A DNA stretch of 64,000 nt from Halostagnicola larsenii XH-48 (lineage in GTDB: Archaea; Halobacteriota; Halobacteria; Halobacteriales; Natrialbaceae), in assembly GCF_000517625.1 (NCBI RefSeq), contig NZ_CP007057.1, positions 124,001-188,000 of the forward strand. The letters run 5' to 3'. Position 1 is the first letter of the stretch. Each line of letters begins with the position of its first letter. Under the pieces are notes generated by a model. It ran no database searches. It worked only from the letters and a program-made list of their open reading frames with translations, and was not told the DNA's origin. Of the stretch, positions 52,846 to 61,628 are shown piece by piece. The translations under genes and the position numbers were made by a program.

Positions 52846-54036
52846 TTAGCGGTTGGAACGTATCCGTGTAGCTAATCGCTCCGCAACGGCAAATTCCCGT
52901 GATACGGTGAGTGGGGCTGGATCTGGCTCGATAGCTTCGCCCACGAGTTTGCTCGCTTTTGCCGCCGAACCCCAAGAAAGGGTTACACCTGCCCCACCGT
53001 GGCCACAGTTGTGAACAACTGGACGGTCATCGAGGGAGGTGCGTTCAATTCGGACGCCATGACCATCCGGATCACGAACCGGCCGAAAGCCATACCGTCC
53101 TGTCAAATTCCCCTCTTTGATGGAAACGCCCGCGTACGTCTTGAGCAATTCGTTGTTGAGTTCGACGATCCGTGATGGCACCTCTACCCCTCCGACTCGT
53201 CGAGAGGCACTAGGCACGTGTCCCTTCCACTCTTCACTAGGAGAAACGGGAATTCGACTTCCCCCGAGAACGACCGTATCCATTCGAGGATAGGCGTAGA
53301 CTTCACCGGTGAATCCGTCCGAAATAGTATCGGAGTTTGGCATATAGTTGTAGGAGAACAGCTCACCGCAATCGGTACGGATGAGGGGGAGTCCGTCAGC
53401 GATGACTTGATGGCCAACGTAAATCATCCACGGTCGCGGATCATCGAATAAGTCCTTCGAACCGAGTCCGGCACAGTTTACCAGTACTTCACCCGGTAAC
53501 TTACGGCATGCATCGCGGGTAAGGGCGCGCTTGTGAACGGCCCCACCGAGCGAATCGTAAAGCGCGTAGCAGCGAGCGATATACGCCGGTAACTCAGCGA
53601 AAAACGCATCAAACTGCCACCCAAACACGGAAGTAGCGTCCGGTCGGTGGGGATACCGTTCGATGTCGGAAATACGCCGAAAACCACTTACCGTATCCGC
53701 GTATCCCGGATCCGGTCGATCCTCTTCGTACAGCACAAAATGTGGCTGCTGTCGGACGCCCATCGATCCCGCGTCAGCGAAGAGTCCGAATATCTCCTGA
53801 GAAATCGAAAGAGCGCGTTCCTGTCCGGAGAACGTAACCGACGCCGGCTTGATCGATGCGGCTGCGTATGGCGTCGCGAACTCTGGCGACGACTCATCAA
53901 CGAATGGTACCTTCTCTGCATAAATTGCAGTATCGTATCCCCGGAGTTCGAGATAGATCGCCGTCGTTATGCCGATAACTCCACCACCGATTACGGTAAC
54001 ATCGATGCGTCGTTCGGTTTGCATAGCTTGCTGCAC
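52846..54036 (-). CDS. D-amino-acid oxidase (DAO family, D-aspartate oxidase candidate)
   Basis: The 396-residue protein has the FAD-binding motif VTVIGGGVIGITTAIYLELR at the N-terminus, LVNCAGLGSKDLFDDP in the middle and the DAO-family C-terminal motif VHNCGHGGAGVTLSWGSAA, which is that of eukaryote-like D-amino-acid and D-aspartate oxidases. It oxidises a D-amino acid to the 2-oxo acid, ammonia and peroxide (or uses another acceptor). Next to an asparaginase, D-aspartate is the most natural substrate, giving oxaloacetate. ATG 54036 and the ATG at 54024 are both possible starts. Confidence 0.87.
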   Translation of the reverse strand: MQQAMQTERRIDVTVIGGGVIGITTAIYLELRGYDTAIYAEKVPFVDESSPEFATPYAAASIKPASVTFSGQERALSISQEIFGLFADAGSMGVRQQPHFVLYEEDRPDPGYADTVSGFRRISDIERYPHRPDATSVFGWQFDAFFAELPAYIARCYALYDSLGGAVHKRALTRDACRKLPGEVLVNCAGLGSKDLFDDPRPWMIYVGHQVIADGLPLIRTDCGELFSYNYMPNSDTISDGFTGEVYAYPRMDTVVLGGSRIPVSPSEEWKGHVPSASRRVGGVEVPSRIVELNNELLKTYAGVSIKEGNLTGRYGFRPVRDPDGHGVRIERTSLDDRPVVHNCGHGGAGVTLSWGSAAKASKLVGEAIEPDPAPLTVSREFAVAERLATRIRSNR

Positions 54037-54090
54037 ATCTGATCAACGACGCCTCTTACGATATTCGTTTTGATAATCGAGATCGTGCTA

Positions 54091-55140
54091 TAGTAATCGT
54101 TAGAATTATTTGCTCGTAGAATGTTGCAACAGACAGTGGATCACCTCGACGAGATCTCAGTCGAAGAGTTGCAAGATGCCCTCGACAACGTGGACGGAAA
54201 GAAGCCGACACACGGCTCTTAGCCGCAATAGCGTACAAAAACGGCGTCACGCAGACTGAACTAGCCGAGTGGTACGGCGTGCAGCGACGGACGATCTATA
54301 GTTGGCTCAAGCGACTCGATACGGATGAGTCGTTTGAGCAAGCCGTAACTGATACTCATCGATCTGGAAGAAATCGAAAGCTCTCGGAAGAAGAGCAAGA
54401 ACAGTTCGAGGCAACTGTCCACGAATCCCCAGAGGAAGATGGGCTCGACGCGCCGGCGTAGACGCCGGCGTTCGTCCAGCAGTATCTTTACGAAACCTAC
54501 GATGTCGAGTACTCAATCCCGAGTTGCCGGCGGTTGCTCAAAGAAGCGGGATTGTGCTATCAAAAACACGCCGTACAGCCGCTGAATCCGATGCTAACGA
54601 GCAAGAAACGTTCCGCGAGGGGTTCAAAAAGCGGCGGAAGATGGACGCCACAGTAGTCTGTATCGATCAAACCAAGAAATCCGTGCAAGTCGAGCCGCGT
54701 GCCGCGAGGAAACCACGCGGCACGCGGCCGTCTGTTGAATTATCCGGCCAACGCGACTGGACGTGTCTCTTGGGCGCGATCACCGAACACGGCGATCGCT
54801 TTTTCGCTCGATTCGAAGAGTACGTAACCGCCGAACACGCCAAACATTTAATTCTAGCATTATGAAAAGAATCGAAGATGACTTGCTCATCGTGCTGGAT
54901 GGTGCGCCGTATTTTCAGGCGTCGGCCGTCACGGACCTAGCGGCCCGTGACGACCTCGACTTCGTCACGTTACCGGCGTACTCGCCAGAGCTAAATCCTG
55001 TCGAGGAGTGCTGGAGACAACTCCAAGTCGCTCTTAGCAACCGTTTCTTTGAGTCGCTCGACGATCTTACAATGGCGATTGATTCAGTTCTTGACCAGCT
55101 CTCTATACCATATATGAGCAATTATTTCTAATTTCTACTA
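54091..55140 (+). mobile_element. IS630-type insertion sequence, decayed, with terminal inverted repeats
   Basis: A 1050-base element is bounded by imperfect inverted repeats. The left end reads tagtaatcgttagaattatt and the right end, read inward, tagtagaaattagaaataat; both continue to tgctc. TA dinucleotides at 54089-54090 and 55141-55142 flank it, the target duplication of the IS630/Tc1 superfamily. The transposase frame inside is broken, so the element is immobile by itself. Confidence 0.8.
54121..55132 (+). pseudogene. IS630-type transposase, several lesions
   Basis: The protein can be followed as MLQQTVDHLDEISVEELQDA, a shift near 54200, then LLAAIAYKNGVTQTELAEWY (helix-turn-helix region) to a TAG at 54460-54462 at a position where relatives appear to have tryptophan. 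TPAFVQQYLYETYDVEY follows in the same frame, a shift near 54560 leads to DATVVCIDQTKKSVQVEP (first catalytic aspartate), and a shift near 54864 to DDLLIVLDGAPYFQAS (second aspartate) and YSPELNPVEECWRQLQ (catalytic glutamate). Every catalytic residue survives but the gene has one nonsense codon and three frameshifts. Confidence 0.85.
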
Positions 55141-55241
55141 TAGTATTGACACGCCTCTAAGGCAGTGTAACAATCTCGTTGTAACTCGAATAGAATTGAA
55201 GAGGCCCAAAGGCGTCCCCGGTTAGACGCTAGGTCTCGTTT

Positions 55242-56204
55242 GTGGGTTATTCGACGCACTTGGATGAGACCACCTATACGGAGATCTCACCCTCGGGAAC
55301 TGGCTTCCATGTGCTCATCGAGGGTAAGCTCCCAGCTGGCCGGAACCGGCGTGGAAGCATCGAACTATACGATACTGCTCGGTTTTTCACCGTGACCGGC
55401 GATCACCTCGAGGAGACGCCTACCCATGTTGCTCGTCGGCAGGATGCACTCGAGGCGATTCACCGAGAGTACGTCCAAGACCAGGAGAGCGATGGAACGT
55501 CCGAATCAGGGCCCCGTGGTGTAACTGATGAGCAGGTGTCGACGGACAAGGCAGTCGATATCAATGTTGACCTCAAGGACGAGGAGTTGCTCGAAAAAGC
55601 CCGAAATGCATCGAATGGTGAGAAGTTCGAGCGTCTTTGGAAGGGGAACACGGCTGGATACGAGAGCCAGTCGGAAGCTGATATTGCACTGTGTTGTTTG
55701 CTGACGTTCTGGACCGGTGGCGACCACGCTCGAGTAGACCGACTCTTCCGCCAATCAGGGCTTCTTCGGAAGAAGTGGGACGACGTCCACTATGGCGATG
55801 GCTCGACATACGGCGAGAAGACCATCGAACGAGCAATAGCGAACACCTCCGAATTCTACGATCCTGACACTCGAGAGGACTCGAGTGATTCGAGTCCCGG
55901 AGAGAGCGAGTCGTCGACCGCCGATAACCGTGACGAGCCAGCGTAGAATCATGCGTATCTAATCGAGAAAAATCGGCTGTTGTCCGACCGTGTCGACGAC
56001 CTCGAGGCAACACTCGAGGAGAAAGACGATCGTATCGCCGAACTCGAGGCGGCCAACGAAGCGTTTCGAGAGCAACTCAGTGATTACCAGGAAGAACTCG
56101 AGCGACGTGCGGACTCTTCGAATCCCGGGGTGGATGAGACGAGTATTGATCAAGACGACTCGATCTGGACCCGTACACGGCGGTTCGTCGGTGACGACAA
56201 CTGA
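55242..56204 (+). pseudogene. Plasmid/viral DNA primase-helicase fragment, 5'-truncated with an internal stop
   Basis: The reading frame opens inside a primase-type domain (YTEISPSGTGFHVLIEGKLP, ELYDTARFFTVTGDHLEETP), followed by a helical-bundle region typical of plasmid and virus primases (LTFWTGGDHARVDRLFRQSG, LLRKKWDDVHYGDGSTYGEK). At 55944-55946 a TAG interrupts it. The same frame continues as HAYLIEKNRLLSDRVDDLEA, a coiled coil of about 55 residues, to TGA at 56204. The N-terminal catalytic part is missing, immediately after the IS630-type element. It is a relic of an integrated plasmid or virus. Confidence 0.7.
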
Positions 56205-56520
56205 GTCTTGTAGAAGTGTCATAGAACAATCCTTGTCGGTCTCTTTCGCCCCATATCTTGTTTCACGCTCTCATGGAGTAGCAGCGTTTCCATCGAGTCA
56301 ACAGAGCCTGTTTACTATATCTGCGAACCTAATGCGGTTACTTCTATCAACCGGTGATGATGTAGTTGACGCTATATCGTAACGCGGTATGTAGTCGGGA
56401 AGGTGGTTGCCCATGATTTGGGCACGTTGCTAATGGCTAACTGATGAACTGGCAGCCATTACGCACCCCAACGGGTAGTGTTCGTAGTTGCCATATACCC
56501 TCATACAATCGTAGGATATC
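56205..56520. other. 316-base intergenic region
   Basis: Nothing recognisable was found between the primase remnant and the 3' end of the DUF1801-like gene. Confidence 0.45.
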
Positions 56521-57321
56521 TCACCAGCCCATTCCCGGACTTTCGGCGGCCTGCCGTACCCAGGAGGAGATCTGCTCCTCGTCCAGGGTGTCCGTCTCCT
56601 CAAGGTCTAGGGCCTGCCTGTCCGGCTCTGTCCCGTTGGGGGGCCTCGGCTCGAGGTACGATTCGGCTATGAACGCGAGTTTCACGTGTTTCGAGAACGC
56701 GCTGAACGACGCGAACCACCCCCGGTCCTCGACGCCGTAGAACGGCTGGTGCCACTTCACGGCGCGACGCACATCGGGTACTTCCTGCTGTATAATCTCG
56801 TCGAACTCTGCCGCGACCTCGCGCTTCCAGCCCGGAAGCGCTGCGATAAACGCCTGCACCGCTGCCGACCCGTCGGTATCGTCGTCCTTTCGGGCCGCCT
56901 GGTACTGTTTTTGGCGTTCCTCCCACTCCGCCTCGGCCGGAACCTGGTCCGGCAACTCGACCTCCCCGAACTCCTCGTCCTCGATGGTGGTCTCTCCCTC
57001 TCGGCCCGACATCGCGGTCACGACCAAGACCGGGTCAGATTCGTCGGGTCCCGAATACAGATCGAAGTCCAGGCGCAACGTCCCCTCCCGCCAATGGCGA
57101 GCGAAGCCGACCCAGCCGTCGGGGTGGTTGTCCCGGGGGTCTTCCTCGACCTGGAACAGACCCAGTAGTGCTGGGATGGCGTCGGCACCCCACTGGAGTC
57201 CGCGGTCCGGGTCCGTGAACTGAACCCCCTCATCGTGGTCTTTCTCGTAGTAGGGCGCTCTGATTATTCGGTTCGCCAGCACGAGATCGCTGACCTGTTG
57301 GGCCGTAATTGAACTGGACAT
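56521..57321 (-). CDS. DUF1801-domain protein with an N-terminal extra domain
   Basis: From ATG 57321 (MSSSITAQQVSDLVLANRII) the protein is 266 residues. The C-terminal 110 residues form a DUF1801 (YdhG-like) domain: LPGWKREVAAEFDEIIQQEV, RRAVKWHQPFYGVEDRGWFA, FSKHVKLAFIAESYLEP. The N-terminal 140 residues (GLQWGADAIPALLGLFQVEE) match nothing I recognise. It follows the ArsR/SRPBCC operon on the same strand and may belong to it. DUF1801 proteins often travel with SRPBCC and ArsR genes. Biochemical role unknown. Confidence 0.75.
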   Translation of the reverse strand: MSSSITAQQVSDLVLANRIIRAPYYEKDHDEGVQFTDPDRGLQWGADAIPALLGLFQVEEDPRDNHPDGWVGFARHWREGTLRLDFDLYSGPDESDPVLVVTAMSGREGETTIEDEEFGEVELPDQVPAEAEWEERQKQYQAARKDDDTDGSAAVQAFIAALPGWKREVAAEFDEIIQQEVPDVRRAVKWHQPFYGVEDRGWFASFSAFSKHVKLAFIAESYLEPRPPNGTEPDRQALDLEETDTLDEEQISSWVRQAAESPGMGW

Positions 57322-57461
57322 ACTATAATAACTCATCGAAAGGTGGTCTGGTATCACCAAGACCTCTGTGGTTCAACATGTTGGTGTCAACACCCGCCGC
57401 TGGTGCTCGGCAGACTCCGGGGCTACTTGGCGAAAGTTTAGTTGAATACATGGCTCGTCGG

Positions 57462-57695
57462 TCACCCCATCACCAACTGGAACACGACGAATCCAGTGAC
57501 GAAGAAGAGGACTATACCGATAAGGGCGTGTAGAGAGGGGTGCATCGTACTACCGGCCAGCAACAAGTAGTGTGCCCCAGTAGCCAGGAGGATCGAGAGC
57601 AGTACGGAGAGGCTGATCTTCCCCCACTCCGTGTTCGTACCAGTCCTGGTGTCTTCGCCCGCGTTTCCGGTAGAGGAGTCGGTCGACATGGTCAC
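57462..57695 (-). CDS. Small membrane protein coupled to the SRPBCC gene
   Basis: The 77-residue protein has a polar N-terminus of about 23 residues and two hydrophobic helices (about 27-46 and 54-76). Its ATG overlaps the TGA stop of the SRPBCC gene (bases 57693-57695 and 57692-57694), indicating translational coupling. No named family is recognised. Confidence 0.7.
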   Translation of the reverse strand: MTMSTDSSTGNAGEDTRTGTNTEWGKISLSVLLSILLATGAHYLLLAGSTMHPSLHALIGIVLFFVTGFVVFQLVMG

Positions 57696-58186
57696 CCCTC
57701 CACCTGGCCAGCGAGCTTCTCGAGGGAGTCTTCCCAGGCACCCGCGACCCCGTACTCCTCGATATCGACGTCCTCGGGGATTCCCTCTAGACGGAGGGTG
57801 ACCTCAGTCCCGTCAGGGACGCTATCCAGAGTGACCGTCACGGTACTGTGGTTATCACCCTCGCCTGTCTCCTCGATCCAGACGATCTTCTCGCCGCGCT
57901 CCAGTTTCCGATAGGTGCCTTCGAACGTGTGGGAATACTGGTCCATCCCCTCTGCTTCGCCGACGTTCTCGATACGGAAGGACCCACCCTCCTCGCCCTC
58001 GACCTCTTGAACGTCGGCGCGGAATCCTTCCGGGGGCGCCCACACAGCCATGTCCGCGGGGTTCAGGAACGCCTCGTAGACCCGCTCGGGGGGAGCTTTG
58101 ATCACACGGTTTACAGTTATACTCTGTCCTCCGTCCACAGCGTTCTCCGTCGTCGGTGCATTGCCTTCGTTGGGATTGTTTGTCAT
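57692..58186 (-). CDS. SRPBCC/AHSA1 family protein
   Basis: From ATG 58186 (MTNNPNEGNAPTTENAVDGG) the protein is 164 residues. It has the START-like fold of the AHSA1/CalC group: VNRVIKAPPERVYEAFLNPA, ADMAVWAPPEGFRADV, YSHTFEGTYRKLERGEKIVW, and LEGIPEDVDIEEYGVAGAWE before a C-terminal helix. Such proteins bind hydrophobic ligands. Its start overlaps the stop of the ArsR gene, the classic ArsR-SRPBCC pair. The ATG at 58261 lies inside the ArsR gene and is unlikely. Confidence 0.87.
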   Translation of the reverse strand: MTNNPNEGNAPTTENAVDGGQSITVNRVIKAPPERVYEAFLNPADMAVWAPPEGFRADVQEVEGEEGGSFRIENVGEAEGMDQYSHTFEGTYRKLERGEKIVWIEETGEGDNHSTVTVTLDSVPDGTEVTLRLEGIPEDVDIEEYGVAGAWEDSLEKLAGQVEG

Positions 58187-58521
58187 TGGTCTTCGTTCTC
58201 CAGATGATTGGCCAGCGCATCCAAGCGGTCCTCCCAGAAGACGCGGTACTGGGTTAGCCACCCGAACGCCGCAGATAGTGGTACGGCGTCTAGGTGGCAG
58301 CGACGAACGGTACCGTCCTTCTTGACGTCGATTAAGCCAGCGTCCTCAAGCACGCGGAGGTGCTTGGAGACGGCAGGCAAGGAAACTTCGTGAGGTTCGG
58401 CTAGGTCACTCACACTCTCAGGACCGTCGGTCAACTGTTCGAGGATAGACCGACGAATCGGGTGTGAGAGTGCTTGGAAGACCGCGTCGAGATCCAAGTC
58501 GTCTGGCTCCTGATCAACCAT
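58183..58521 (-). CDS. ArsR family transcriptional regulator
   Basis: The 112-residue winged-helix protein reads AVFQALSHPIRRSILEQLTD, VSDLAEPHEVSLPAVSKHLR (recognition helix), VLEDAGLIDVKKDGTVRRCH. It lacks the CxC metal site of arsenic sensors and belongs with the SdpR-like ArsR proteins that accompany SRPBCC genes. A perfect palindrome at 58547-58566 overlaps its promoter, so it probably represses its own operon, which includes the SRPBCC, membrane and perhaps DUF1801 genes. Confidence 0.9.
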   Translation of the reverse strand: MVDQEPDDLDLDAVFQALSHPIRRSILEQLTDGPESVSDLAEPHEVSLPAVSKHLRVLEDAGLIDVKKDGTVRRCHLDAVPLSAAFGWLTQYRVFWEDRLDALANHLENEDQ

Positions 58522-58991
58522 CCGGACGAGTATACGGGTCCCAACTATTTAACTATCTAGTTAAATTGTGTCGGAGCATACTAAGCAGGGGTGCAAACAC
58601 GGTTTCAAGGAGATAACACAATCCACCCGCCGGACAGCCTGTATGCAACAATCTAATGATTCTATCCCCCTGTATCCAGCACAGCGTTCTTGACAGTTAT
58701 CATCAAATTCAGCTTCCGGATCGGTAACTGCCTTACCTGTACTTACCGTTTGTCAGGTAGCCACGGGGAAGTATGAGAACTGTTCTATGACACTCTGGAG
58801 TCTTGTTCCAAAGCTCTCCGCCGAGTTTATCGATCCTCGAAGGGGTGAGGACTTCAGAAATGACTGCAATCGACCAGAGAGGCAAAAAACGCAGTGTGTG
58901 GTTGTATAGATCGGTTGAGTGCTGTAGCCATGATCTGATCCAGCCCCCTCGATGGTACTGGTTTGTGTATGTACTACGAACGTACAAGCGT
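58522..58991. other. 470-base intergenic region
   Basis: Apart from the ArsR operator at its left end, no gene or repeat is recognisable before the ribbon-helix-helix gene at 58992. Confidence 0.45.
58547..58566. promoter_or_regulatory. Palindromic operator of the ArsR operon
   Basis: The sequence atttaact-atct-agttaaat is a perfect 8-base inverted repeat with a 4-base spacer, 26-45 bases upstream of the ArsR start. It overlaps where the TATA box of a leaderless transcript should be, so a bound ArsR dimer would block transcription. Confidence 0.7.
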
Positions 58992-59267
58992 ATGTCTGAA
59001 GCTGAAGCAAACAACGGTGATCCTGAGATCGAGCGGATCAACCTTCGAATTTCCCAGTCATTCCGCGAAGTCATCGATGAGACGTGGCGCGAGCGGGGAT
59101 TCAACAGCCAGAGTGAGTTTATCCGTTATGCATTGCGGGAGTCAGTGAATCATCTGGAAGGCGCTGGGTTCTGGAAAGACCTTGCAATTAGTGAGGCTCA
59201 GTTTGATGACGGTGAAAGCCGCTCAAGCGAGGAAATTAAAGCAGCATATGGGACTGACAAGCAGTGA
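58992..59267 (+). CDS. Ribbon-helix-helix (CopG-like) DNA-binding protein
   Basis: From ATG 58992 (MSEAEANNGDPEIERINLRI) the protein is 91 residues. The N-terminal ribbon (ERINLRIS) and two helices (SFREVIDETWRERG, NSQSEFIRYALRESVNHLEG) form a CopG/Arc fold. It is followed after 123 bases by a winged-helix regulator. RHH proteins of this size act as plasmid copy-number or antitoxin-like repressors; no toxin is adjacent. Confidence 0.8.
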   Translation: MSEAEANNGDPEIERINLRISQSFREVIDETWRERGFNSQSEFIRYALRESVNHLEGAGFWKDLAISEAQFDDGESRSSEEIKAAYGTDKQ

Positions 59268-59390
59268 GGGGATTTCACCAAGGCTGGGCAGCTGCTCGAG
59301 CCGATAGTGGGCGAGAAATGTAATCCAGCAGATGCTGTACATTGGTTGTGGCGTCGGAATCTGAAGTACACGAACTTCGAACTAGTGACT

Positions 59391-60098
59391 ATGACCACTG
59401 ATCGCACTGACGCTCGCCCGGATGGCGGGATCGATGCATTGGATCCACCGCCGATGGACGTGATGGACAAAGAAACACTCGAGCCAGAACGGTTGGCTCA
59501 GAACGCACCCCGACTAGAAACGGTCGTGCAACTTCTCAACCGTCCAGCGCTGACTCGCGTGTACGTGTATGTCTGCTATTGGGGACCAGTTGCTCCGCCG
59601 GAGATCATGGAAACGCTCGAGCTCTCGAAATCGACCACGTACGAATACATCGATACACTGGTTGAACTTGGGCTGGTCGACCGTGACGACTCGACGCGGC
59701 CGCAGCAACTAACCGCCGATCCGATCATCATCGCTGAGCAGTTCGTCCCAATCGTCATTACGCCCACTGTCCTCCACGCGCTTGCGCTCCAGGAGGTCGA
59801 TGAGGATGTCGAGTATTTCATGGATCGCTACGGTCTCGGGAAACTTATCGCAGCGTTGCGCGGCGCTGGGCTTCACTTCGCGGGCAAGACAACCCAGCGA
59901 ATGGTTGCAACCGATATTGTTGTTCGAGATACCGAAGCGATGATGATCATCTACGCACTCGAACCTGCACTAGCCGTCGGCCGGGAACACGATCCGTTCT
60001 TCGAGTACCTCTTTCCGGACGTATATGACGAGATAGATTTCCTCGAACTTGATGAGATTGCAGACTCTCCATCGAACGCGTCGGATCTGGATGGGTGA
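59391..60098 (+). CDS. Winged-helix transcriptional regulator (haloarchaeal plasmid type)
   Basis: From ATG 59391 (MTTDRTDARPDGGIDALDPP) the protein is 235 residues. A winged helix covers about residues 44-100 (RPALTRVYVYVCYWGPVAPP, IMETLELSKSTTYEYIDTLV), followed by an all-helical acidic domain (LGKLIAALRGAGLHFAGKTT). Pairs of an RHH protein and this type of regulator recur on haloarchaeal plasmids and integrated elements. Target unknown. Confidence 0.72.
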   Translation: MTTDRTDARPDGGIDALDPPPMDVMDKETLEPERLAQNAPRLETVVQLLNRPALTRVYVYVCYWGPVAPPEIMETLELSKSTTYEYIDTLVELGLVDRDDSTRPQQLTADPIIIAEQFVPIVITPTVLHALALQEVDEDVEYFMDRYGLGKLIAALRGAGLHFAGKTTQRMVATDIVVRDTEAMMIIYALEPALAVGREHDPFFEYLFPDVYDEIDFLELDEIADSPSNASDLDG

Positions 60099-60212
60099 GT
60101 CCGTTAGATGAGTCGAGACACGCCATTAGTGGGTGGATTATTAGAGTTTGAACTATAATAGTCTGGCTACTAACTTCGGTGTGCATATGTACCTCCCGCG
60201 ACGATTCGGAGT

Positions 60213-61628
60213 ATGGTCCGGTTCATCAATCGTACCGAGGAACTCGATCGGTTGCAGACTCTTTACGAGAGTCATGCTGCAGAACTCGCTATTGTCTATG
60301 GACGACGGCAGATCGGCAAAAGTGAACTCGTCCGCCAATCGATTGCTGATCGCGACGATGCCGTGTACTATCAGGCAGTTCAAGGGACATCGACGACACA
60401 ACTCAGGCGGTTCGTCAATGCGGCTGCTACAACGTATCCAGATATCACGGCCGTCAAAGAGGACTGGGAGCCCCTCTTGACATACCTCGTCGACAGAGAC
60501 GCCATCATCGTCATCGACGAATTTCCGTATCTCATCGAATCGAACGAGGGGCTTTCGTCGGTAATTCAACACCTTTGGGATACAGCTGTCGACGAGAGTC
60601 AGGCAACCCTCGTCCTCACGGGCTCTGCAATCGGCATGATGCATACACACGTTCTCGATGGGGGTGCGCCACTTTATGGCCGAGTGTCTCAGACACCGAA
60701 TGGCCGCCTCGAGCTCACCCAGCTCCCGTTCCGGATCATTCAGGAGTTCGTTCCCACATACAATCCCGAAGAACGGGTATTCGTCTATGGTGTCTTCGGA
60801 GGAACACCTCGATATCTCATGCCTCTCGACTCCTCGCAGAGTCTCGGAACGAATATCACACGGTTGCTGTGTGACCCAAATGGACCACTGCATGACGAAC
60901 CCGAAACCGTTCTCCAGATGGAGCTCAGTGAGGTGGACACGTATTTTTCCGTGCTGGAATCAATAGCTAGTGGGAATCGCAGCCGGAACGAGATCGCTCA
61001 GGGGGCTGGTATCGAGAGTACCAACACGTCCTACTACTTTGATCGGCTCGAGACGCTCCAGATCATCGAGAAACATCATCCCGCACTCGCTGATCCGGCG
61101 CGCAGCAAACGGACTCGATACCAGATCCGAGACCCAGTGTTCCGATTTTACTTCCGGTACCTCTACGGTCGAGAGGGGCAGTACAAACTCTACGGCGAGA
61201 ATGCCTACCAGGACCTTATCGAACCGGAATTGCCTGACTTCGTCAGTGAGACATTCGAATCGCTCTGCCACCAGGCAGTACCGGCGCTCTATGCAGACTA
61301 CCAGCTCACGCAGGTACCGAGACAGTGGTGGCACAAAGGCCGTGAGATAGATATCGTCGCACCAACCGATGGATCGACACTGATCGCTGGCGAAGCGAAA
61401 TTTACCAACGCGCCTCTCGGCTATGACGTCCTCGCCGGTCTCGAGGACGACGTAACCGCTATCGACTGGACACCCACTTCGGGTAGTGAGCCGACGTATG
61501 AATTTGCGTTGTTCAGTCGAGCTGGATTCAAACGCTCCGTCGAAGAAGCTACAGACGAGCGTGATGACCTTCGTCTGTTCGATCTATCCGACATTGTTAC
61601 TGTTCTCGAGAGTAGATCTGAAATCTGA
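60213..61628 (+). CDS. Archaeal ATPase with DUF234-type nuclease-like C-terminus
   Basis: The 471-residue protein has an N-terminal P-loop at residues 30-37 (GRRQIGKS), Walker B AIIVIDEFPYL and the sensor region LVLTGSAIGMMH, then winged-helix sequence (NEIAQGAGIESTNTSYYFDR), and a C-terminal DUF234 segment with PD-(D/E)xK-like residues in GREIDIVAPTDGSTLIAGEA. These archaeal ATPases are common in mobile regions and vary widely. Function is unknown; a role in defence or in DNA handling has been proposed for relatives. The P-loop has Q-I where most relatives have R-V. Confidence 0.82.
   Translation: MVRFINRTEELDRLQTLYESHAAELAIVYGRRQIGKSELVRQSIADRDDAVYYQAVQGTSTTQLRRFVNAAATTYPDITAVKEDWEPLLTYLVDRDAIIVIDEFPYLIESNEGLSSVIQHLWDTAVDESQATLVLTGSAIGMMHTHVLDGGAPLYGRVSQTPNGRLELTQLPFRIIQEFVPTYNPEERVFVYGVFGGTPRYLMPLDSSQSLGTNITRLLCDPNGPLHDEPETVLQMELSEVDTYFSVLESIASGNRSRNEIAQGAGIESTNTSYYFDRLETLQIIEKHHPALADPARSKRTRYQIRDPVFRFYFRYLYGREGQYKLYGENAYQDLIEPELPDFVSETFESLCHQAVPALYADYQLTQVPRQWWHKGREIDIVAPTDGSTLIAGEAKFTNAPLGYDVLAGLEDDVTAIDWTPTSGSEPTYEFALFSRAGFKRSVEEATDERDDLRLFDLSDIVTVLESRSEI

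Noticed and set aside
46018-56204. TAG codons as pyrrolysine or other recoding
   Set aside because: Several genes with internal TAG also contain frameshifts or truncations, intact genes end with TAG, and no pyrrolysine genes are visible.
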